Positions 1-8,882 of a stretch of DNA of 64,000 nt are shown here, piece by piece. Position 1 is the first letter of the stretch. The number at the start of each line of letters is the position of its first letter. The stretch is from assembly GCF_000422085.1 (NCBI RefSeq), contig NC_021741.1, forward strand, positions 1,922,001 to 1,986,000, given 5' to 3'. The notes under the pieces are model-generated. The model was not told where the DNA came from. It saw only the letters and a list, made by a program, of their open reading frames with translations, and made no database searches. The DNA is from Serratia liquefaciens ATCC 27592 (lineage in GTDB: Bacteria > Pseudomonadota > Gammaproteobacteria > Enterobacterales > Enterobacteriaceae). A program made the translations under genes and the position numbers.

Positions 1-412
1 CGAAGGGGATATCCGAGGCGGACAGCGTCTGCCAGCCGCCGTCTGCCCTGTTCAGTTGGCCCCCACCGGCCCAGGGAACGGCACAGGAGGCTTTGCGCCC
101 GGCGTGGCCGAGCTGAATGCCCAGTGGCAAAGTGGCGTGTTTTCTTACCGCTTGTACCACTTCTGCAAGCGCCTGTTCCGTCGCGTCGTCCCACAGGCCG
201 AGATCGTTGGGGGTGATGCGTCCTTCGGGGGCGACCGATGTGGCCTCGACAATCAACAGGCCTGCGCCGGACAACGCCAGATGACCGAGATGCATCGTGT
301 GCCATTCGGTGGCCTTGCCGTTATCGGCGGAGTATTGGCACATCGGTGCGATAACTATACGGTTGGGCAAACTCAGTTTCCCCAGCGTAATCGGGGTAAA
401 TAGCTGACTCAT
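1..412 (-). CDS. NADH:flavin oxidoreductase, old yellow enzyme family (5' part only)
   Basis: Reading leftward from an ATG at 412, the frame is open to the window edge (137 codons) and starts MSQLFTPITLGKLSLPNRIV, followed by APMCQYSA, HLGHLALSGAGLLIVEAT and IQLGHAGRKAS. These are the N-terminal FMN-binding beta-strands of the YqjM-class old yellow enzymes, which reduce activated C=C bonds with NAD(P)H. The Cys in APMCQY is typical of that class and tunes the flavin. The C-terminal two thirds lie outside the window, so substrate cannot be inferred. It is divergent from trhO. Confidence 0.85.
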   Translation of the reverse strand, partial: MSQLFTPITLGKLSLPNRIVIAPMCQYSADNGKATEWHTMHLGHLALSGAGLLIVEATSVAPEGRITPNDLGLWDDATEQALAEVVQAVRKHATLPLGIQLGHAGRKASCAVPWAGGGQLNRADGGWQTLSASDIPF

Positions 413-546
413 GACGTCCTCCAGGTCCGTGGTAAAAATGGGATAAGCTCCCTTAAGGCTTATCGAGATTTGTGAGCGACGTCAAGCTTCCAGCCTTTGT
501 TATCACCGGTGCGTTAATGCTGTTTTGAGCTACATTTTCGGGTATT

Positions 547-582
547 ATGTGCGCCGCGCGTGGGCCGGCGGCCGGCGCGCAT
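547..582 (+). promoter_or_regulatory. GC-rich inverted repeat in the trhO leader
   Basis: About 40 bases before the trhO start codon, TGCGCCG at 550 can pair with CGGCGCGCA ending at 581, around an inner GCCGGCGGCCGGC palindrome. Very GC-rich dyad in an otherwise ordinary leader, with no T-run, so it is not a standard terminator. Whether it is in the transcript depends on an unmapped start site. Confidence 0.35.
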
Positions 583-619
583 CAAAATCAGTCACCTCCG
601 AAAGACAGGAAAGTACACC

Positions 620-1690
620 ATGCCAGTGTTACATAACCGAATTTCTAACGAGGAACTGAAGGCGCGCATGCTGGCGGAAACCGAGCCGCGCACCACAGTT
701 TCTTTTTATAAATACTTCACCCTCGACGATCCCAAAGCGTTTCGCGACAGCCTCTACGTTCAGTTCGACAAGCTGAAGGTGTTTGGCCGCATTTATGTGG
801 CGAAAGAGGGCATCAACGCGCAAATCAGCGTACCGCAGAACAAGTTCGAGGCGTTTAAAGCCGCGTTGTTTGCCTCGCATCCGGCGTTGGATCAGGTGCG
901 TCTGAATATCGCACTGGAAGACGACGGCAAATCCTTCTGGGTGCTGCGCCTGAAGGTGCGCGATCGCATCGTCGCCGATGGCATCGATGATGAAAGCTTC
1001 AACCCAGCGAATGTCGGTGAGTATTTACAGGCCGATCGCGTAAACCAGATGATTGACGATCCGGATACGCTGTTTGTCGATATGCGTAACCACTACGAAT
1101 ATGAAGTCGGCCACTTCGAGAACGCCATCGAAGTGCCTTCAGATACTTTCCGCGACCAGTTGCCGATGGCGGTCGAGATGCTGCAGGACAATAAAGACAA
1201 AAATATTGTCATGTATTGCACCGGCGGTATTCGCTGTGAAAAAGCCAGTGCGTATATGCTGCATAACGGCTTCAAAAACGTCTATCACGTGGAAGGCGGC
1301 ATTATTGAGTACGCGCGCAAGGCGAAAGAGCAGGGGCTGCCGCTGAAGTTCGTCGGCAAAAACTTTGTGTTCGACGAGCGCATGGGCGAGCGGATTTCTG
1401 ACGATGTGATCGCCAATTGCCACCAGTGCGGCGCACCTTGCGATACCCATACCAACTGCAAGAATGACGGCTGTCACCTGCTGTTTATTCAGTGCCCGAG
1501 CTGTGCCGCCAAGTTTGAAGGTTGCTGCAGCGAGATCTGCCGCGAAGAGCTGAAGCTGCCGCGTGAAGAGCAGCGTGCGCGCCGCGCTGGCCGTGAGAAT
1601 GGCATCAAGATTTTCAATAAGTCGAAAGGGTTATTGCAGACCACGATGCATATTCCGGCACCGGAAGAAGATAAAGGCTCAGCCAACTGA
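620..1690 (+). CDS. trhO: tRNA uridine(34) hydroxylase TrhO (rhodanese-like YceA)
   Basis: A 356-residue protein matching E. coli YceA/TrhO along its length: N-terminal acylphosphatase-like part starting MPVLHNRIS, a rhodanese domain with the loop CTGGIRC at residues 200-206, and a C-terminal Cys cluster ([20 protein letters not shown]). TrhO makes 5-hydroxyuridine at the wobble position of tRNAs, an oxygen-dependent route parallel to TrhP. The ATG at 620 follows AGGAAAG and equals the E. coli start; the open frame extends to 560 but that part has no family counterpart. A hairpin with a T-run follows the stop. Confidence 0.95.
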   Translation: MPVLHNRISNEELKARMLAETEPRTTVSFYKYFTLDDPKAFRDSLYVQFDKLKVFGRIYVAKEGINAQISVPQNKFEAFKAALFASHPALDQVRLNIALEDDGKSFWVLRLKVRDRIVADGIDDESFNPANVGEYLQADRVNQMIDDPDTLFVDMRNHYEYEVGHFENAIEVPSDTFRDQLPMAVEMLQDNKDKNIVMYCTGGIRCEKASAYMLHNGFKNVYHVEGGIIEYARKAKEQGLPLKFVGKNFVFDERMGERISDDVIANCHQCGAPCDTHTNCKNDGCHLLFIQCPSCAAKFEGCCSEICREELKLPREEQRARRAGRENGIKIFNKSKGLLQTTMHIPAPEEDKGSAN

Positions 1691-1699
1691 GCCTGAAAG

Positions 1700-1725
1700 A
1701 AGCGCGGCGTTCTTGCCGCGCTTTT
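1700..1725 (+). terminator. Terminator after trhO
   Basis: GC-rich 8-bp stem (AGCGCGGC/GCCGCGCT) with a six-base loop and TTTT, between the convergent trhO and yceI stops. Confidence 0.75.
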
Positions 1726-1728
1726 GCA

Positions 1729-2307
1729 TTACTTCGCGCGAACGCCTTCCACGGAAATAATCAGCTCTACGTCCTGAGACGCCGGGCCGAGATCGGTAGT
1801 GATGCCGAAGTCTTTAAGCTTGATTTTACCGTTGGCTTCAAAGCCGGCACGGTAACCGCCCCAAGGGTCATTGCCTTGACCGATCAGTTTAGCGTCCAGC
1901 GTTACCGGTTTGGTCACGCCGTTCAGCGTCAGGTTACCGACAACCGCATAACCTTCGCCGTTCTTTTTCACTTCGGTGGATTCAAACTTGGCCTGCTTGT
2001 TTTTCTCCACATTCAGGAATTCTGCGCTGCGCAGGTGTTTGTCGCGCTCAGCGTGGTTGGTGTCGACGCTGGCGGTGTTGATGGTGACGCTAACCTTGTC
2101 CTTGGACGGATCTTTTTCGTCGAAGGTGAAGCCGCCGTCAAAGTCTTTAAAGGTGCCGTACAGCCAGCTGTAGCCCAGGTGCTGGATGCGGAATTCGATA
2201 AAGGCGTGCTGGCCCTGTTTGTCAATTTTGTAGTCGGCAGCCAGCGCGGAACCGGCGCTCAGCAGCAGGGCACCTGCGGTCAAGCCCAGTACGGTTTTCT
2301 TCAACAT
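1729..2307 (-). CDS. yceI: YceI family periplasmic protein
   Basis: A 192-residue protein with a clear signal peptide (MLKK, hydrophobic stretch, cleavage near SALAAD) and the YceI lipocalin-like fold: [20 protein letters not shown] at the mature start and the repeated Asp/Gly-rich strands of the isoprenoid-binding beta-barrel. The ATG at 2307 has GGAG six bases upstream and gives the usual length; an ATG four codons earlier is a weaker choice. Twenty-three bases downstream of yceJ and likely co-transcribed, as in E. coli. The physiological ligand is not established. Confidence 0.93.
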   Translation of the reverse strand: MLKKTVLGLTAGALLLSAGSALAADYKIDKQGQHAFIEFRIQHLGYSWLYGTFKDFDGGFTFDEKDPSKDKVSVTINTASVDTNHAERDKHLRSAEFLNVEKNKQAKFESTEVKKNGEGYAVVGNLTLNGVTKPVTLDAKLIGQGNDPWGGYRAGFEANGKIKLKDFGITTDLGPASQDVELIISVEGVRAK

Positions 2308-2330
2308 AGCAATCTCCATAAGTCCAAAGG

Positions 2331-2885
2331 TTAATCGGCGCTGCTACCCAGCATCCGTTTCAAAGTAACATCACGATCAACGAAGTGATGTTTAAGCGCA
2401 GCCAGACCGTGCAGTACTGACAGCACCACGACGGCCCAAGCCAGGTAAAGATGAATGGTACCGGCGGTATCGGCCTGCTCCGCCATGCCTGTGGCGGTCG
2501 CAGGGATATCGAACCAGCCGAATACGCTGATTGGTTGACCGTCGGCGGTCGAAATCAGGTAGCCGCTAATCAGGATACTGAACAGCACCACATACAGCGC
2601 CAGATGGGCCAGAATCGCACTGATGCGCGTAAAACGACCGTAGCTGGCCAGCGGTTTGGGCGGCGGCGAAACAAAACGCCAGATCACCCGGACCACCATC
2701 ACGATGAACAGCAGCGTGCCGATACTTTTATGAATTTCCGGTGCCTGGTGGTACCAGACATCGTAATAGCCCAACGTGACCATCCATAGGCCCAGGGCGA
2801 ACATGCCGTACACCGTCAGCGCAACCAACCAGTGGATCAACACTGAAATATGACCAAAGCGGTTGGCGGTATTTTTCCAAAGCAT
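2331..2885 (-). CDS. yceJ: Cytochrome b561 YceJ
   Basis: A 184-residue inner-membrane protein with four predicted helices. Haem-ligand histidines are visible at the conserved places: [11 protein letters not shown] in helix 1, APEIHKSIG before helix 2, a His in [10 protein letters not shown] and [20 protein letters not shown] near the C-terminus. Cytochrome b561 family members pass electrons from quinol to periplasmic acceptors; pairing with yceI suggests a joint quinone-related role (inference). First gene of the yceJ-yceI unit. Confidence 0.93.
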   Translation of the reverse strand: MLWKNTANRFGHISVLIHWLVALTVYGMFALGLWMVTLGYYDVWYHQAPEIHKSIGTLLFIVMVVRVIWRFVSPPPKPLASYGRFTRISAILAHLALYVVLFSILISGYLISTADGQPISVFGWFDIPATATGMAEQADTAGTIHLYLAWAVVVLSVLHGLAALKHHFVDRDVTLKRMLGSSAD

Positions 2886-3311
2886 GGTGTTTCCCTACTT
2901 TCAACATTTTCTGGCTGCAATAATTAAACTTTAAGAAACATAAAATCAATAATAAATTTAACTATGTTACTTCTTTAAAATATTAATCAGTGAATTTGGC
3001 TGAGATAGCGTCAGGTTAATCAGTGAAATCGTTGAAGGTAATAATTGTGATTGTGTATTGTTGGATTGTTATTGATTGAAAAATAATGGTTTTATTTATT
3101 ATTGTCAGCTTTTGTCATTTTACGTAAATAGCGTGGATTGTTCTGGCGAATAAATCGCTAGTCAAGTTTGTCGATTATTTCCAGTCAATGTTCTGCAAAA
3201 GTGGGACGTTTATTCATACAGCAATACCTCTGCGGCAGGACAACAGAGTTTGCTAACATAAGACACATCGGATGGCCCGCAGGGTCACACCATTAACACA
3301 AAGGAAATGTC
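2886..3311. promoter_or_regulatory. Divergent AT-rich intergenic region yceJ / tqsA
   Basis: 426 bases separating divergent genes. It is notably AT-rich from 2930 to 3160, as expected for a promoter or H-NS-bound region. On the plus strand AAAGGAAATGTC precedes the tqsA ATG. I saw no open frame with coding character and no clear operator palindrome. Confidence 0.5.
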
Positions 3312-4364
3312 ATGGGTCGAACCCTGTTGACCGATCGCAGCCTGCGCCTGGCTATCTTGCTGGCAATGTTGGTCATTATTCTCGCCGGCGTCAAAGCGGC
3401 TGCGGATATCGTGGTGCCATTCTTACTGGCGGTGTTTCTCGCTATGGTACTGAATCCGCTGGTAACGCAGCTAGAACGCTGGCGTATACCGCGCGTGCTC
3501 GGTGTGACTTTACTGGTGGTGCTGGTCGTGGTGGCGTTGATGTTGTTCATCGGCATATTGGGCGCATCGCTGAACGAATTTGCCCGTTCGCTCCCCCAGT
3601 ACCGCGGCATGATGATGGAAAAACTGAGTGAGCTGCAGCATTACGCCGATCGCCTCAATATCACCATATCCCCCGAAGCGATGCTGCAGTATGTTGACCC
3701 CAGCTCGGCGATGAATTTGATCACCCGCCTGTTAAGCCGTTTCTCGGGGGCCATGACCAATATTTTCCTGCTGCTGATGACCGTGGTATTTATGCTGTTT
3801 GAAGTGCAGCTGTTGCCTTACAAACTGCAGCAGGCGCTGGATAAACCTAGCGAAGGCATCGCCAATATTCGGCGTGCGTTAGACGGCGTCACGCGTTATC
3901 TGGTGATCAAAACGGCGATCAGTCTGGCAACCGGCGTCATCGTCTGGGGATTTTTGGCTGCGGTCGATGTGCGCTTTGCCTTTATTTGGGGGCTGCTGGC
4001 GTTTTTGCTGAATTATATTCCCAACATCGGCTCGGTGATCGCCGCGGTTCCGCCACTGATCCAGGCGTTGCTGTTTAACGGCTTTGGTGATGCGCTGGTG
4101 GTAGCCGCAGGTTTTATCGCGATCAATCTGGTGATTGGCAATATGCTGGAGCCGCGCGTCATGGGGCGAGGACTTGGGTTATCGACGCTGGTGGTTTTCC
4201 TGTCGTTGATCTTCTGGGGCTGGCTAATGGGGCCGGTAGGGATGTTACTGTCGGTGCCGCTGACCATTATTACCCGCATTGCCCTGGAGACCACCGAAGG
4301 GGGACATAAATTGGCGGTTATTCTCGGCGATGGTCAGCCAGGCAAACCGGTTACTCCGGAGTAA
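3312..4364 (+). CDS. tqsA: AI-2E family transporter TqsA
   Basis: A 350-residue polytopic protein of the AI-2E (PerM) family. It aligns closely with E. coli TqsA (344 residues), including the conserved segments DVRFAFIWGLLAF, LNYIPNIGSVIAA and EPRVMGRGLGLSTLVVFLSL. About eight membrane segments, with a long loop around residues 90-150 that is typical of the family. TqsA affects export of autoinducer-2 and biofilm formation in E. coli; the transported substrate has been debated. The 3' end overlaps the convergent dehydrogenase gene by 14 bases. Confidence 0.9.
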   Translation: MGRTLLTDRSLRLAILLAMLVIILAGVKAAADIVVPFLLAVFLAMVLNPLVTQLERWRIPRVLGVTLLVVLVVVALMLFIGILGASLNEFARSLPQYRGMMMEKLSELQHYADRLNITISPEAMLQYVDPSSAMNLITRLLSRFSGAMTNIFLLLMTVVFMLFEVQLLPYKLQQALDKPSEGIANIRRALDGVTRYLVIKTAISLATGVIVWGFLAAVDVRFAFIWGLLAFLLNYIPNIGSVIAAVPPLIQALLFNGFGDALVVAAGFIAINLVIGNMLEPRVMGRGLGLSTLVVFLSLIFWGWLMGPVGMLLSVPLTIITRIALETTEGGHKLAVILGDGQPGKPVTPE

Positions 4365-5328
4365 AGAAGACTTTCCCCTGGGTTTTGCTGTCGGCGGCGT
4401 GTTGCAGTGCCAGTTTATAATGCCGCAACGGATAAATAGCCGCCGGACTTTGCAACACCAATTGGCCGCGTCTCACCAGATTGAACAGCTGTTGGAATGA
4501 CGCATGCCACTGAACTACCGTTGCCTGTGCGTTCCATTTGCGCAGGTGAAACAGGGAAGTGCGAAGCCGGAGTTGGCGAGAAATATACTGCCAGTCCACC
4601 TGCCGGTTGCCGAGCAACCCCAGGGCGACAAAATCGCCGTTCACGCTGACCGAAAGTGCCAGATGCAAGCCATCTTCACCGCCGACGCAGTCGATCGCGG
4701 CACGCGCCGCATGGCCCGTGAGCTGTTGCAAACGATATTGCTGCAGTAATTGTCCTTCTACAACCCGCCAGGCACCGGCATTCAGCAGCGCCTGGCGATG
4801 GGTGGGATTACGCACCACAACCACCAATCTGATACCGCGCAAAGCCGCCAACTGACAAAACAGCAGGCCGATCGCCGAACCGCCGCCGTTAATCATCAGG
4901 ATGTCCCCCGCGTTTAGCTGCAACCATTGTGTCAGCAATACCCAGCAGGTCAGTGGATTAATGTAGATTTGTGCCGCAGTGGCGTCGTCGATGTCGTCCG
5001 GTACCCAAATGGCTTTGGCGCTATCGATCGTGACAAAGCTTTGCCAACTGCCATTGCCCATGACGGTGAGCGCGCGTCTGTCGGTAGGTTGACCGCGAGG
5101 ATCAACCGCGACCCCAACCCCTTCGTAGCCAGGAACCTGAGGCAGGAGAGTACGGTGTGCATACTGACCATAGATGGGAATCAAATCCGATGGATTTATC
5201 GGTGCGTAGCGCATCTGCAGTAGCAGTTGATTGGGCTGCAGTGCAGGAATGACGGCATCTTCAAGGGCAATCACCTGTTCCGGTGAACCGAATCGGCTAA
5301 AGCGCAAACGGGGAAAAGTCTGCGGCAT
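4351..5328 (-). CDS. Zinc-type alcohol dehydrogenase-like / quinone oxidoreductase family protein
   Basis: A 325-residue MDR-superfamily oxidoreductase. It has the N-terminal GroES-like domain (APINPSDLIPIYGQY, PQVPGYEGVGVA) and a Rossmann NAD(P)-binding core with NGGGSAIGLLFCQLAALRG. No structural or catalytic zinc Cys cluster is visible, so it sits with the zinc-free enoyl/quinone reductases; the substrate is unknown. The ATG at 5328 is five bases from the yceO stop, which suggests translational coupling. An in-frame ATG at 5358 overlaps yceO and gives ten extra residues that do not look conserved. Confidence 0.82.
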   Translation of the reverse strand: MPQTFPRLRFSRFGSPEQVIALEDAVIPALQPNQLLLQMRYAPINPSDLIPIYGQYAHRTLLPQVPGYEGVGVAVDPRGQPTDRRALTVMGNGSWQSFVTIDSAKAIWVPDDIDDATAAQIYINPLTCWVLLTQWLQLNAGDILMINGGGSAIGLLFCQLAALRGIRLVVVVRNPTHRQALLNAGAWRVVEGQLLQQYRLQQLTGHAARAAIDCVGGEDGLHLALSVSVNGDFVALGLLGNRQVDWQYISRQLRLRTSLFHLRKWNAQATVVQWHASFQQLFNLVRRGQLVLQSPAAIYPLRHYKLALQHAADSKTQGKVFFTPE

Positions 5329-5332
5329 GGGG

Positions 5333-5449
5333 TTAAGGCATAAAGAAGAAATAGACATCCAGCGCCAACAGCACCAGCCACAGGCAGATATACAGCACCA
5401 GATGTTCGCGGACGTTGTTGACGATCGCCGACAGTATTTTGTTTAGCAT
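5333..5449 (-). CDS. yceO: YceO family small membrane protein (DUF2770)
   Basis: A 38-codon gene starting MLNKILSAIVNNVREHLVLY and continuing with a single hydrophobic segment ending FFFMP. The stretch NNVREHLVLYICLWLVLLALD closely resembles [21 protein letters not shown] of E. coli YceO, and position between yceJ and solA is the E. coli order. Likely a single-pass inner-membrane peptide with a cytoplasmic basic N-terminus. E. coli YceO has been linked to biofilm and acid phenotypes without a known mechanism. Its stop is five bases from the next ATG. Ribosome-binding signal is weak. Confidence 0.8.
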   Translation of the reverse strand: MLNKILSAIVNNVREHLVLYICLWLVLLALDVYFFFMP

Positions 5450-5557
5450 TCTCAGCAGCCAAAAGATAAGGACGGGCTGATTATAGTATTTTTGCAGCCA
5501 GCGTTAATACTGCCGAGAAGGCAAAGTCGGGTATCGGGGGAATCTTCGTGTGAAAAC

Positions 5558-5577
5558 AGCCTGCTTTGCAGCAGGCT
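5558..5577 (-). terminator. Terminator of the LuxR-type regulator gene
   Basis: 8-bp stem AGCCTGCT/AGCAGGCT with a TTGC loop, followed on the minus strand by GTTTTC, right after the regulator stop. Confidence 0.75.
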
Positions 5578-5581
5578 TCGG

Positions 5582-6208
5582 TTATACCGCCATCAACGAA
5601 GGTGACATAGCGCTGACGGGAACGCTCGGCGGATAAAAATAGCGCAGCACGTTATACAGCGAATAAAATTCTAGCCGATTACGGGCGTTGATTTTCTCTG
5701 TGATGTGGCGTTTGTGCACATAAACGGTGTGCGAGCTGATTTGCAGCTTTTTTGCGATGCGGTAATTGGGCATTTCCGCCATCCAGTGTTTCATCACCGT
5801 CAGCTCCTGCGGGCTGAACAGAGAGTGTTCCACGCTGCAATCCATCAGTGATACCGGCTTTTCCCGCATCATGCGCAGGGTTACGGGTAATGTGGCTTTG
5901 TTGAACAGGAAAGCGTGGTCAGCGATGCGCATCGGTGTTTCGCTGTATGGGTACGGCGTGTCCAGATAAATAAACAACAGCGCGGATGGGGTGGCCTCGA
6001 TAAAAGCCTGCAATTGAGCATCATCCTCACTGTAACGACAGTGTTTGGTAAGGTTGACCAGGATATGGCTTGGGCGGTAGTGATCCAGCAGCGGAGTTGC
6101 TTGTTCCAGGCTGTGGCAACATTTTACCTGGCTGAAAACATTGTCCGTAAAATAGTTATCGATACCGACCCGGGTGAAGCAGCATTCGTCCACGACAAGC
6201 AGTTTCAT
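5582..6208 (-). CDS. LuxR-type transcriptional regulator, RcsA/BglJ-like
   Basis: A 208-residue protein with a receiver-like N-terminal half and a C-terminal LuxR helix-turn-helix around residues 130-190 (FSPQELTVMKHWM, NYRIAKKLQISSHTVYVHKRHI). Layout and length fit the RcsA/BglJ group of auxiliary partners for RcsB. In the receiver only one acidic residue follows beta-1 (VVDECC), and the beta-3 end reads ILVNLTKH with no phospho-accepting Asp, so it is probably not phosphorylated. AAGGAC precedes the ATG. In E. coli no such gene lies between yceO and solA. Target genes unknown. Confidence 0.75.
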   Translation of the reverse strand: MKLLVVDECCFTRVGIDNYFTDNVFSQVKCCHSLEQATPLLDHYRPSHILVNLTKHCRYSEDDAQLQAFIEATPSALLFIYLDTPYPYSETPMRIADHAFLFNKATLPVTLRMMREKPVSLMDCSVEHSLFSPQELTVMKHWMAEMPNYRIAKKLQISSHTVYVHKRHITEKINARNRLEFYSLYNVLRYFYPPSVPVSAMSPSLMAV

Positions 6209-6433
6209 GGTGACGTCCTTGTTGAGCGAGAAATTACCAGGGGCATATCAGCTGTAAAATAGAACTTACACCACGGGGGATCAATTCGGAAATCCGGATA
6301 CTTGCGCCAGAAATTTCCGTTGAAATATTATTCCCACTATATTTCAAATTGATACGCTAAATTCAGTGTGTAACTGCGGGGCATAACCGCCTCCGAACGT
6401 GTTGACGGGGGCGGTTGTGTCCATTGAGGAGGG

Positions 6434-7549
6434 TTATTTAAAGCGTTTGAGCGTAAAGGCAGAGATATCTATCGGTAAGGTTTTGTCCTCGGCAAACAGG
6501 GCGGCAATCTCGCCTAGCACGCTGGCAAATTTGAAGCCGTGGCCGCTCAGGCCGCTGATAACCATCAAGCGATCGCAGTCCGGCAGGGTATCAATAATGA
6601 AATCTTCATCCGGACTCATATCATAGCTGCATGCTTCGCCGTGTAAACATACCCCTACACCCGGCAAGAATTGACGAAGGAAGTGGAAAACCTCGGTTCC
6701 GTCACTGGTGAAACTGCCAAAGGGCTTGCGCTGATCCGGCGTTTCCATCGGTTGCCCGCCATCGTGCTTGCCGATTTTCAGCCCGTCGTTATCGGCAGGG
6801 AAGCCGTAATAATGGCTGCCGTCTTGCGCTTCGACGGTGAACGCCGGGAAACGGTTGTTTATGCTGTAGCGGCCGTCGGCCTGATGCCAGGAAAATACTT
6901 TGCGCAGCGGCGAAATCGGCAATTGCGGCAGCAAAGCCTTGACCCAGGTACCGGTGGTGACCACGGCCTTACGGCCCTGAAAGCGACCTTCGGAGGTGAC
7001 CACTTCGACACCGCCCTCGACAGGTTGCACCCCCGTGACCGGACAATTGAACAGCTGGCTGCAACCGGCTTCTTTGGCAAGCTTGATCAGGCTGGCAACC
7101 GCCTTTTCAGAACGCAGGAACCCGGCATCAGGTTCAAACACGCCGACGTAACCTTCCGGTGCATTGAATTCCGGCCAGCGTTGGTTAATCTGTTCTGCGC
7201 TCAGAAATTGTGTGTTAAGGCGGAATTTCTTCGCGCTGTTTTGCGCATTGTGGATGAATTCAGACGGCTCCGGACCCATATTCAGCACGCCGCAGTCCTG
7301 AAACAGTTCTTCGCCGGTTTGTTTTATCAACGCATTCCATAAGGCCTGGGCGCGGAGAATGAGCGGGACATATTTTTCGCCTTCGCCATAGGCATGGCGG
7401 ATGATGCGGGTGTCACCGTGGTGGCTGCCGTTACGGTGTGGAGGCATGGCGCTGTCTATCATTAACACTTTCAAGCCGGCTCGAGTCGCATAGTAGCCTG
7501 CCGCCGCACCTACCGAACCGCTGCCCACAACAATTAAGTCATATTCCAC
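6434..7549 (-). CDS. solA: N-methyl-L-tryptophan oxidase SolA
   Basis: A 371-residue FAD enzyme matching E. coli SolA throughout, with the dinucleotide motif [19 protein letters not shown] at the N-terminus, [18 protein letters not shown] for flavin contacts and a C-terminal [10 protein letters not shown]. Monomeric sarcosine oxidase family members demethylate N-methyl amino acids and carry covalent FAD; the candidate Cys lies in HGEACSYD. The start is GTG at 7549 with GAGAGG upstream, equal to the E. coli start. A stem of AACCGCC/GGCGGTT without a T-run lies downstream at 6387-6416. Confidence 0.94.
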   Translation of the reverse strand: MEYDLIVVGSGSVGAAAGYYATRAGLKVLMIDSAMPPHRNGSHHGDTRIIRHAYGEGEKYVPLILRAQALWNALIKQTGEELFQDCGVLNMGPEPSEFIHNAQNSAKKFRLNTQFLSAEQINQRWPEFNAPEGYVGVFEPDAGFLRSEKAVASLIKLAKEAGCSQLFNCPVTGVQPVEGGVEVVTSEGRFQGRKAVVTTGTWVKALLPQLPISPLRKVFSWHQADGRYSINNRFPAFTVEAQDGSHYYGFPADNDGLKIGKHDGGQPMETPDQRKPFGSFTSDGTEVFHFLRQFLPGVGVCLHGEACSYDMSPDEDFIIDTLPDCDRLMVISGLSGHGFKFASVLGEIAALFAEDKTLPIDISAFTLKRFK

Positions 7550-7640
7550 GTGCCGTAACCTCTCTGTTATACGTTTCTTATTTCGTTATGATAAAAGGTT
7601 GAGCGCCGCAATGCACCCGTTGCGCTGCCTGTCGGCAAAG

Positions 7641-7680
7641 AAAAAGGCGCCAGAGAAAATCGCTGGCGCCTTAGGTTTTT
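7641..7680 (-). terminator. Terminator between bssS and solA
   Basis: 10-bp stem AAGGCGCCAG/CTGGCGCCTT with T-runs on both sides, so it can act in both directions; it lies just after the bssS stop. Confidence 0.88.
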
Positions 7681-7692
7681 TGGTGCGGTGAA

Positions 7693-7947
7693 TTAGTGTT
7701 TTCTACGATCAAGGTCCTGGTAATCCGTTGCTTCAATCTTGGCGATGCCGGCTTCTAAGATATTGATTAATTGACGTGCGACATCTGTGGTGAGCCAAAG
7801 CGTTCTGTCTACTTGGGCGTCTTCGGGCGTCTGGTCTAGTGAAGACAGGTAATGAAGGCGTATCATCATGGCGTCATAAACGTCGACAGTACTGATATCC
7901 CAACCAACAAGCGGGTGCGTCTGAATTACTTCATCATTTCTGTCCAT
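7693..7947 (-). CDS. bssS: Biofilm regulator BssS
   Basis: An 84-residue protein nearly identical to E. coli BssS in its core (NDEVIQTHPLVGWDISTVD, LWLTTDVARQ, ILEAGIAKIEATD). BssS affects biofilm formation and indole/AI-2 signalling in E. coli, mechanism unresolved; no membrane segment or DNA-binding motif is visible. AAGGGGTC precedes the ATG. Order solA-bssS-dinI-pyrC is conserved apart from the inserted small gene at 8147. Proximity to tqsA, another AI-2-related gene, is shared with some relatives (inference). Confidence 0.95.
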   Translation of the reverse strand: MDRNDEVIQTHPLVGWDISTVDVYDAMMIRLHYLSSLDQTPEDAQVDRTLWLTTDVARQLINILEAGIAKIEATDYQDLDRRKH

Positions 7948-8146
7948 AAAGACCCCTTATTGAGTAGTAACTACCGTGAGTGACTAACGAGGATCAATGC
8001 GGCCCATCATCATGTGGGCCTTTACAGTATACGCATCTGATTTCGCGGGTGGAGCTTTTCCCTGCTTATTTTGTAAAATAAATATTTATTTGAGTGATTA
8101 TTCTGCAGCACGCCATGAGAATACATACAGCATGGGGACGTCGCCG

Positions 8147-8425
8147 TCATTCAACAGCAGGAGGGGGCGGGGCGGCATGTAACCGTTTTTCCAGTTCTGC
8201 GGCCAGATGGGCAAAGTGATTCTGCGTTTCCGCATCACGATTTTGATTCTGCGATTCCAGCTTCAGGCTGTGAATCAATAGTTGATTGGCTTTGTCATCC
8301 AAACCAAAGGCCAGGTAGGAAAATGCCACTTCAAGTACGCTCAGCCGGCGTTTTTGATCGGCAATCAGCGCCAGCAGTTCGCCAAAGGTCATCGTTTCTT
8401 CGGTTTTAACCTTGTCCGGGGCCAT
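8147..8425 (-). CDS. Small uncharacterised helical protein
   Basis: A 92-residue protein, mostly predicted helix (TFGELLALIADQKRRLSVLE, then an Ala/Leu-rich amphipathic stretch), ending in a proline run APPPPAVE. It loosely resembles YecF-type DUF2594 proteins in size and helix pattern, but I do not recognise it with certainty. AGGAGA eight bases before the ATG gives a strong start. It lies between bssS and dinI, which are adjacent in E. coli. A role in the SOS or biofilm functions of its neighbours cannot be inferred. Confidence 0.72.
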   Translation of the reverse strand: MAPDKVKTEETMTFGELLALIADQKRRLSVLEVAFSYLAFGLDDKANQLLIHSLKLESQNQNRDAETQNHFAHLAAELEKRLHAAPPPPAVE

Positions 8426-8516
8426 GTCAAAGATCTCCTGTTAAAGCATTCAGTACAGACCAGATAAGGCTTTTCTTCCAGCAGAAATTTAACCGCGCGT
8501 TGCCGGGCTTCAAATA

Positions 8517-8546
8517 CAAAAAAGCCGGAGAGCGACCCCCGGCAAA
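8517..8546 (-). terminator. Terminator of dinI
   Basis: GCCGG/CCGGC stem followed by TTTTTT on the minus strand, 17 bases after the dinI stop. Confidence 0.82.
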
Positions 8547-8562
8547 AAACTACCTTGCAGTA

Positions 8563-8802
8563 TTATTCTGCGCTAAACCAATCGTCGGCACTTTCCCAGG
8601 TTTCCTGGAGAATTTCCTCGATCAGGTCTTTATCTGTTTTCAGGCCGCCCAGTACTGAGAGCCCGTTGGAACCGGCATAACGCACCTGAACCACGGCATC
8701 TGGAAATTGGCGGTTTACCCGTTTGCCCAGCTCGCCGGTCAGCGCTTCAATGGCGCCTGCCGGTAGCGGTTTGGTTTTATCTATAGTGACTTCAACACGC
8801 AT
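8563..8802 (-). CDS. dinI: DNA damage-inducible protein DinI
   Basis: A 79-residue protein with the DinI signature: MRVEVTIDKTKPLPAGAIEA at the N-terminus and EILQETWESADDWF at the acidic C-terminal helix that mimics DNA and binds RecA. DinI stabilises RecA filaments and modulates LexA and UmuD cleavage. It is two residues shorter than E. coli DinI. A LexA box lies 22 bases before the start, so SOS induction is expected. Confidence 0.96.
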   Translation of the reverse strand: MRVEVTIDKTKPLPAGAIEALTGELGKRVNRQFPDAVVQVRYAGSNGLSVLGGLKTDKDLIEEILQETWESADDWFSAE

Positions 8803-8823
8803 AATTGCCCCCGAAGCGATTTA

Positions 8824-8839
8824 CTGGATATTTATACAG
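8824..8839 (-). promoter_or_regulatory. LexA operator of dinI
   Basis: On the minus strand the site reads CTGTATAAATATCCAG, matching CTGT-N8-ACAG at all but one position of the outer tetramers and differing from the E. coli dinI box by one base as I recall it. Confidence 0.88.
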
Positions 8840-8882
8840 TTAACCGCGCGTGGGGGCAATAGGCTACGTTAAAAAAAGAAGA

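Noticed and set aside
7948..8146. Plus-strand 61-codon frame at 7997
   Set aside because: Lacks a ribosome site and lies in the AT-rich bssS promoter region.
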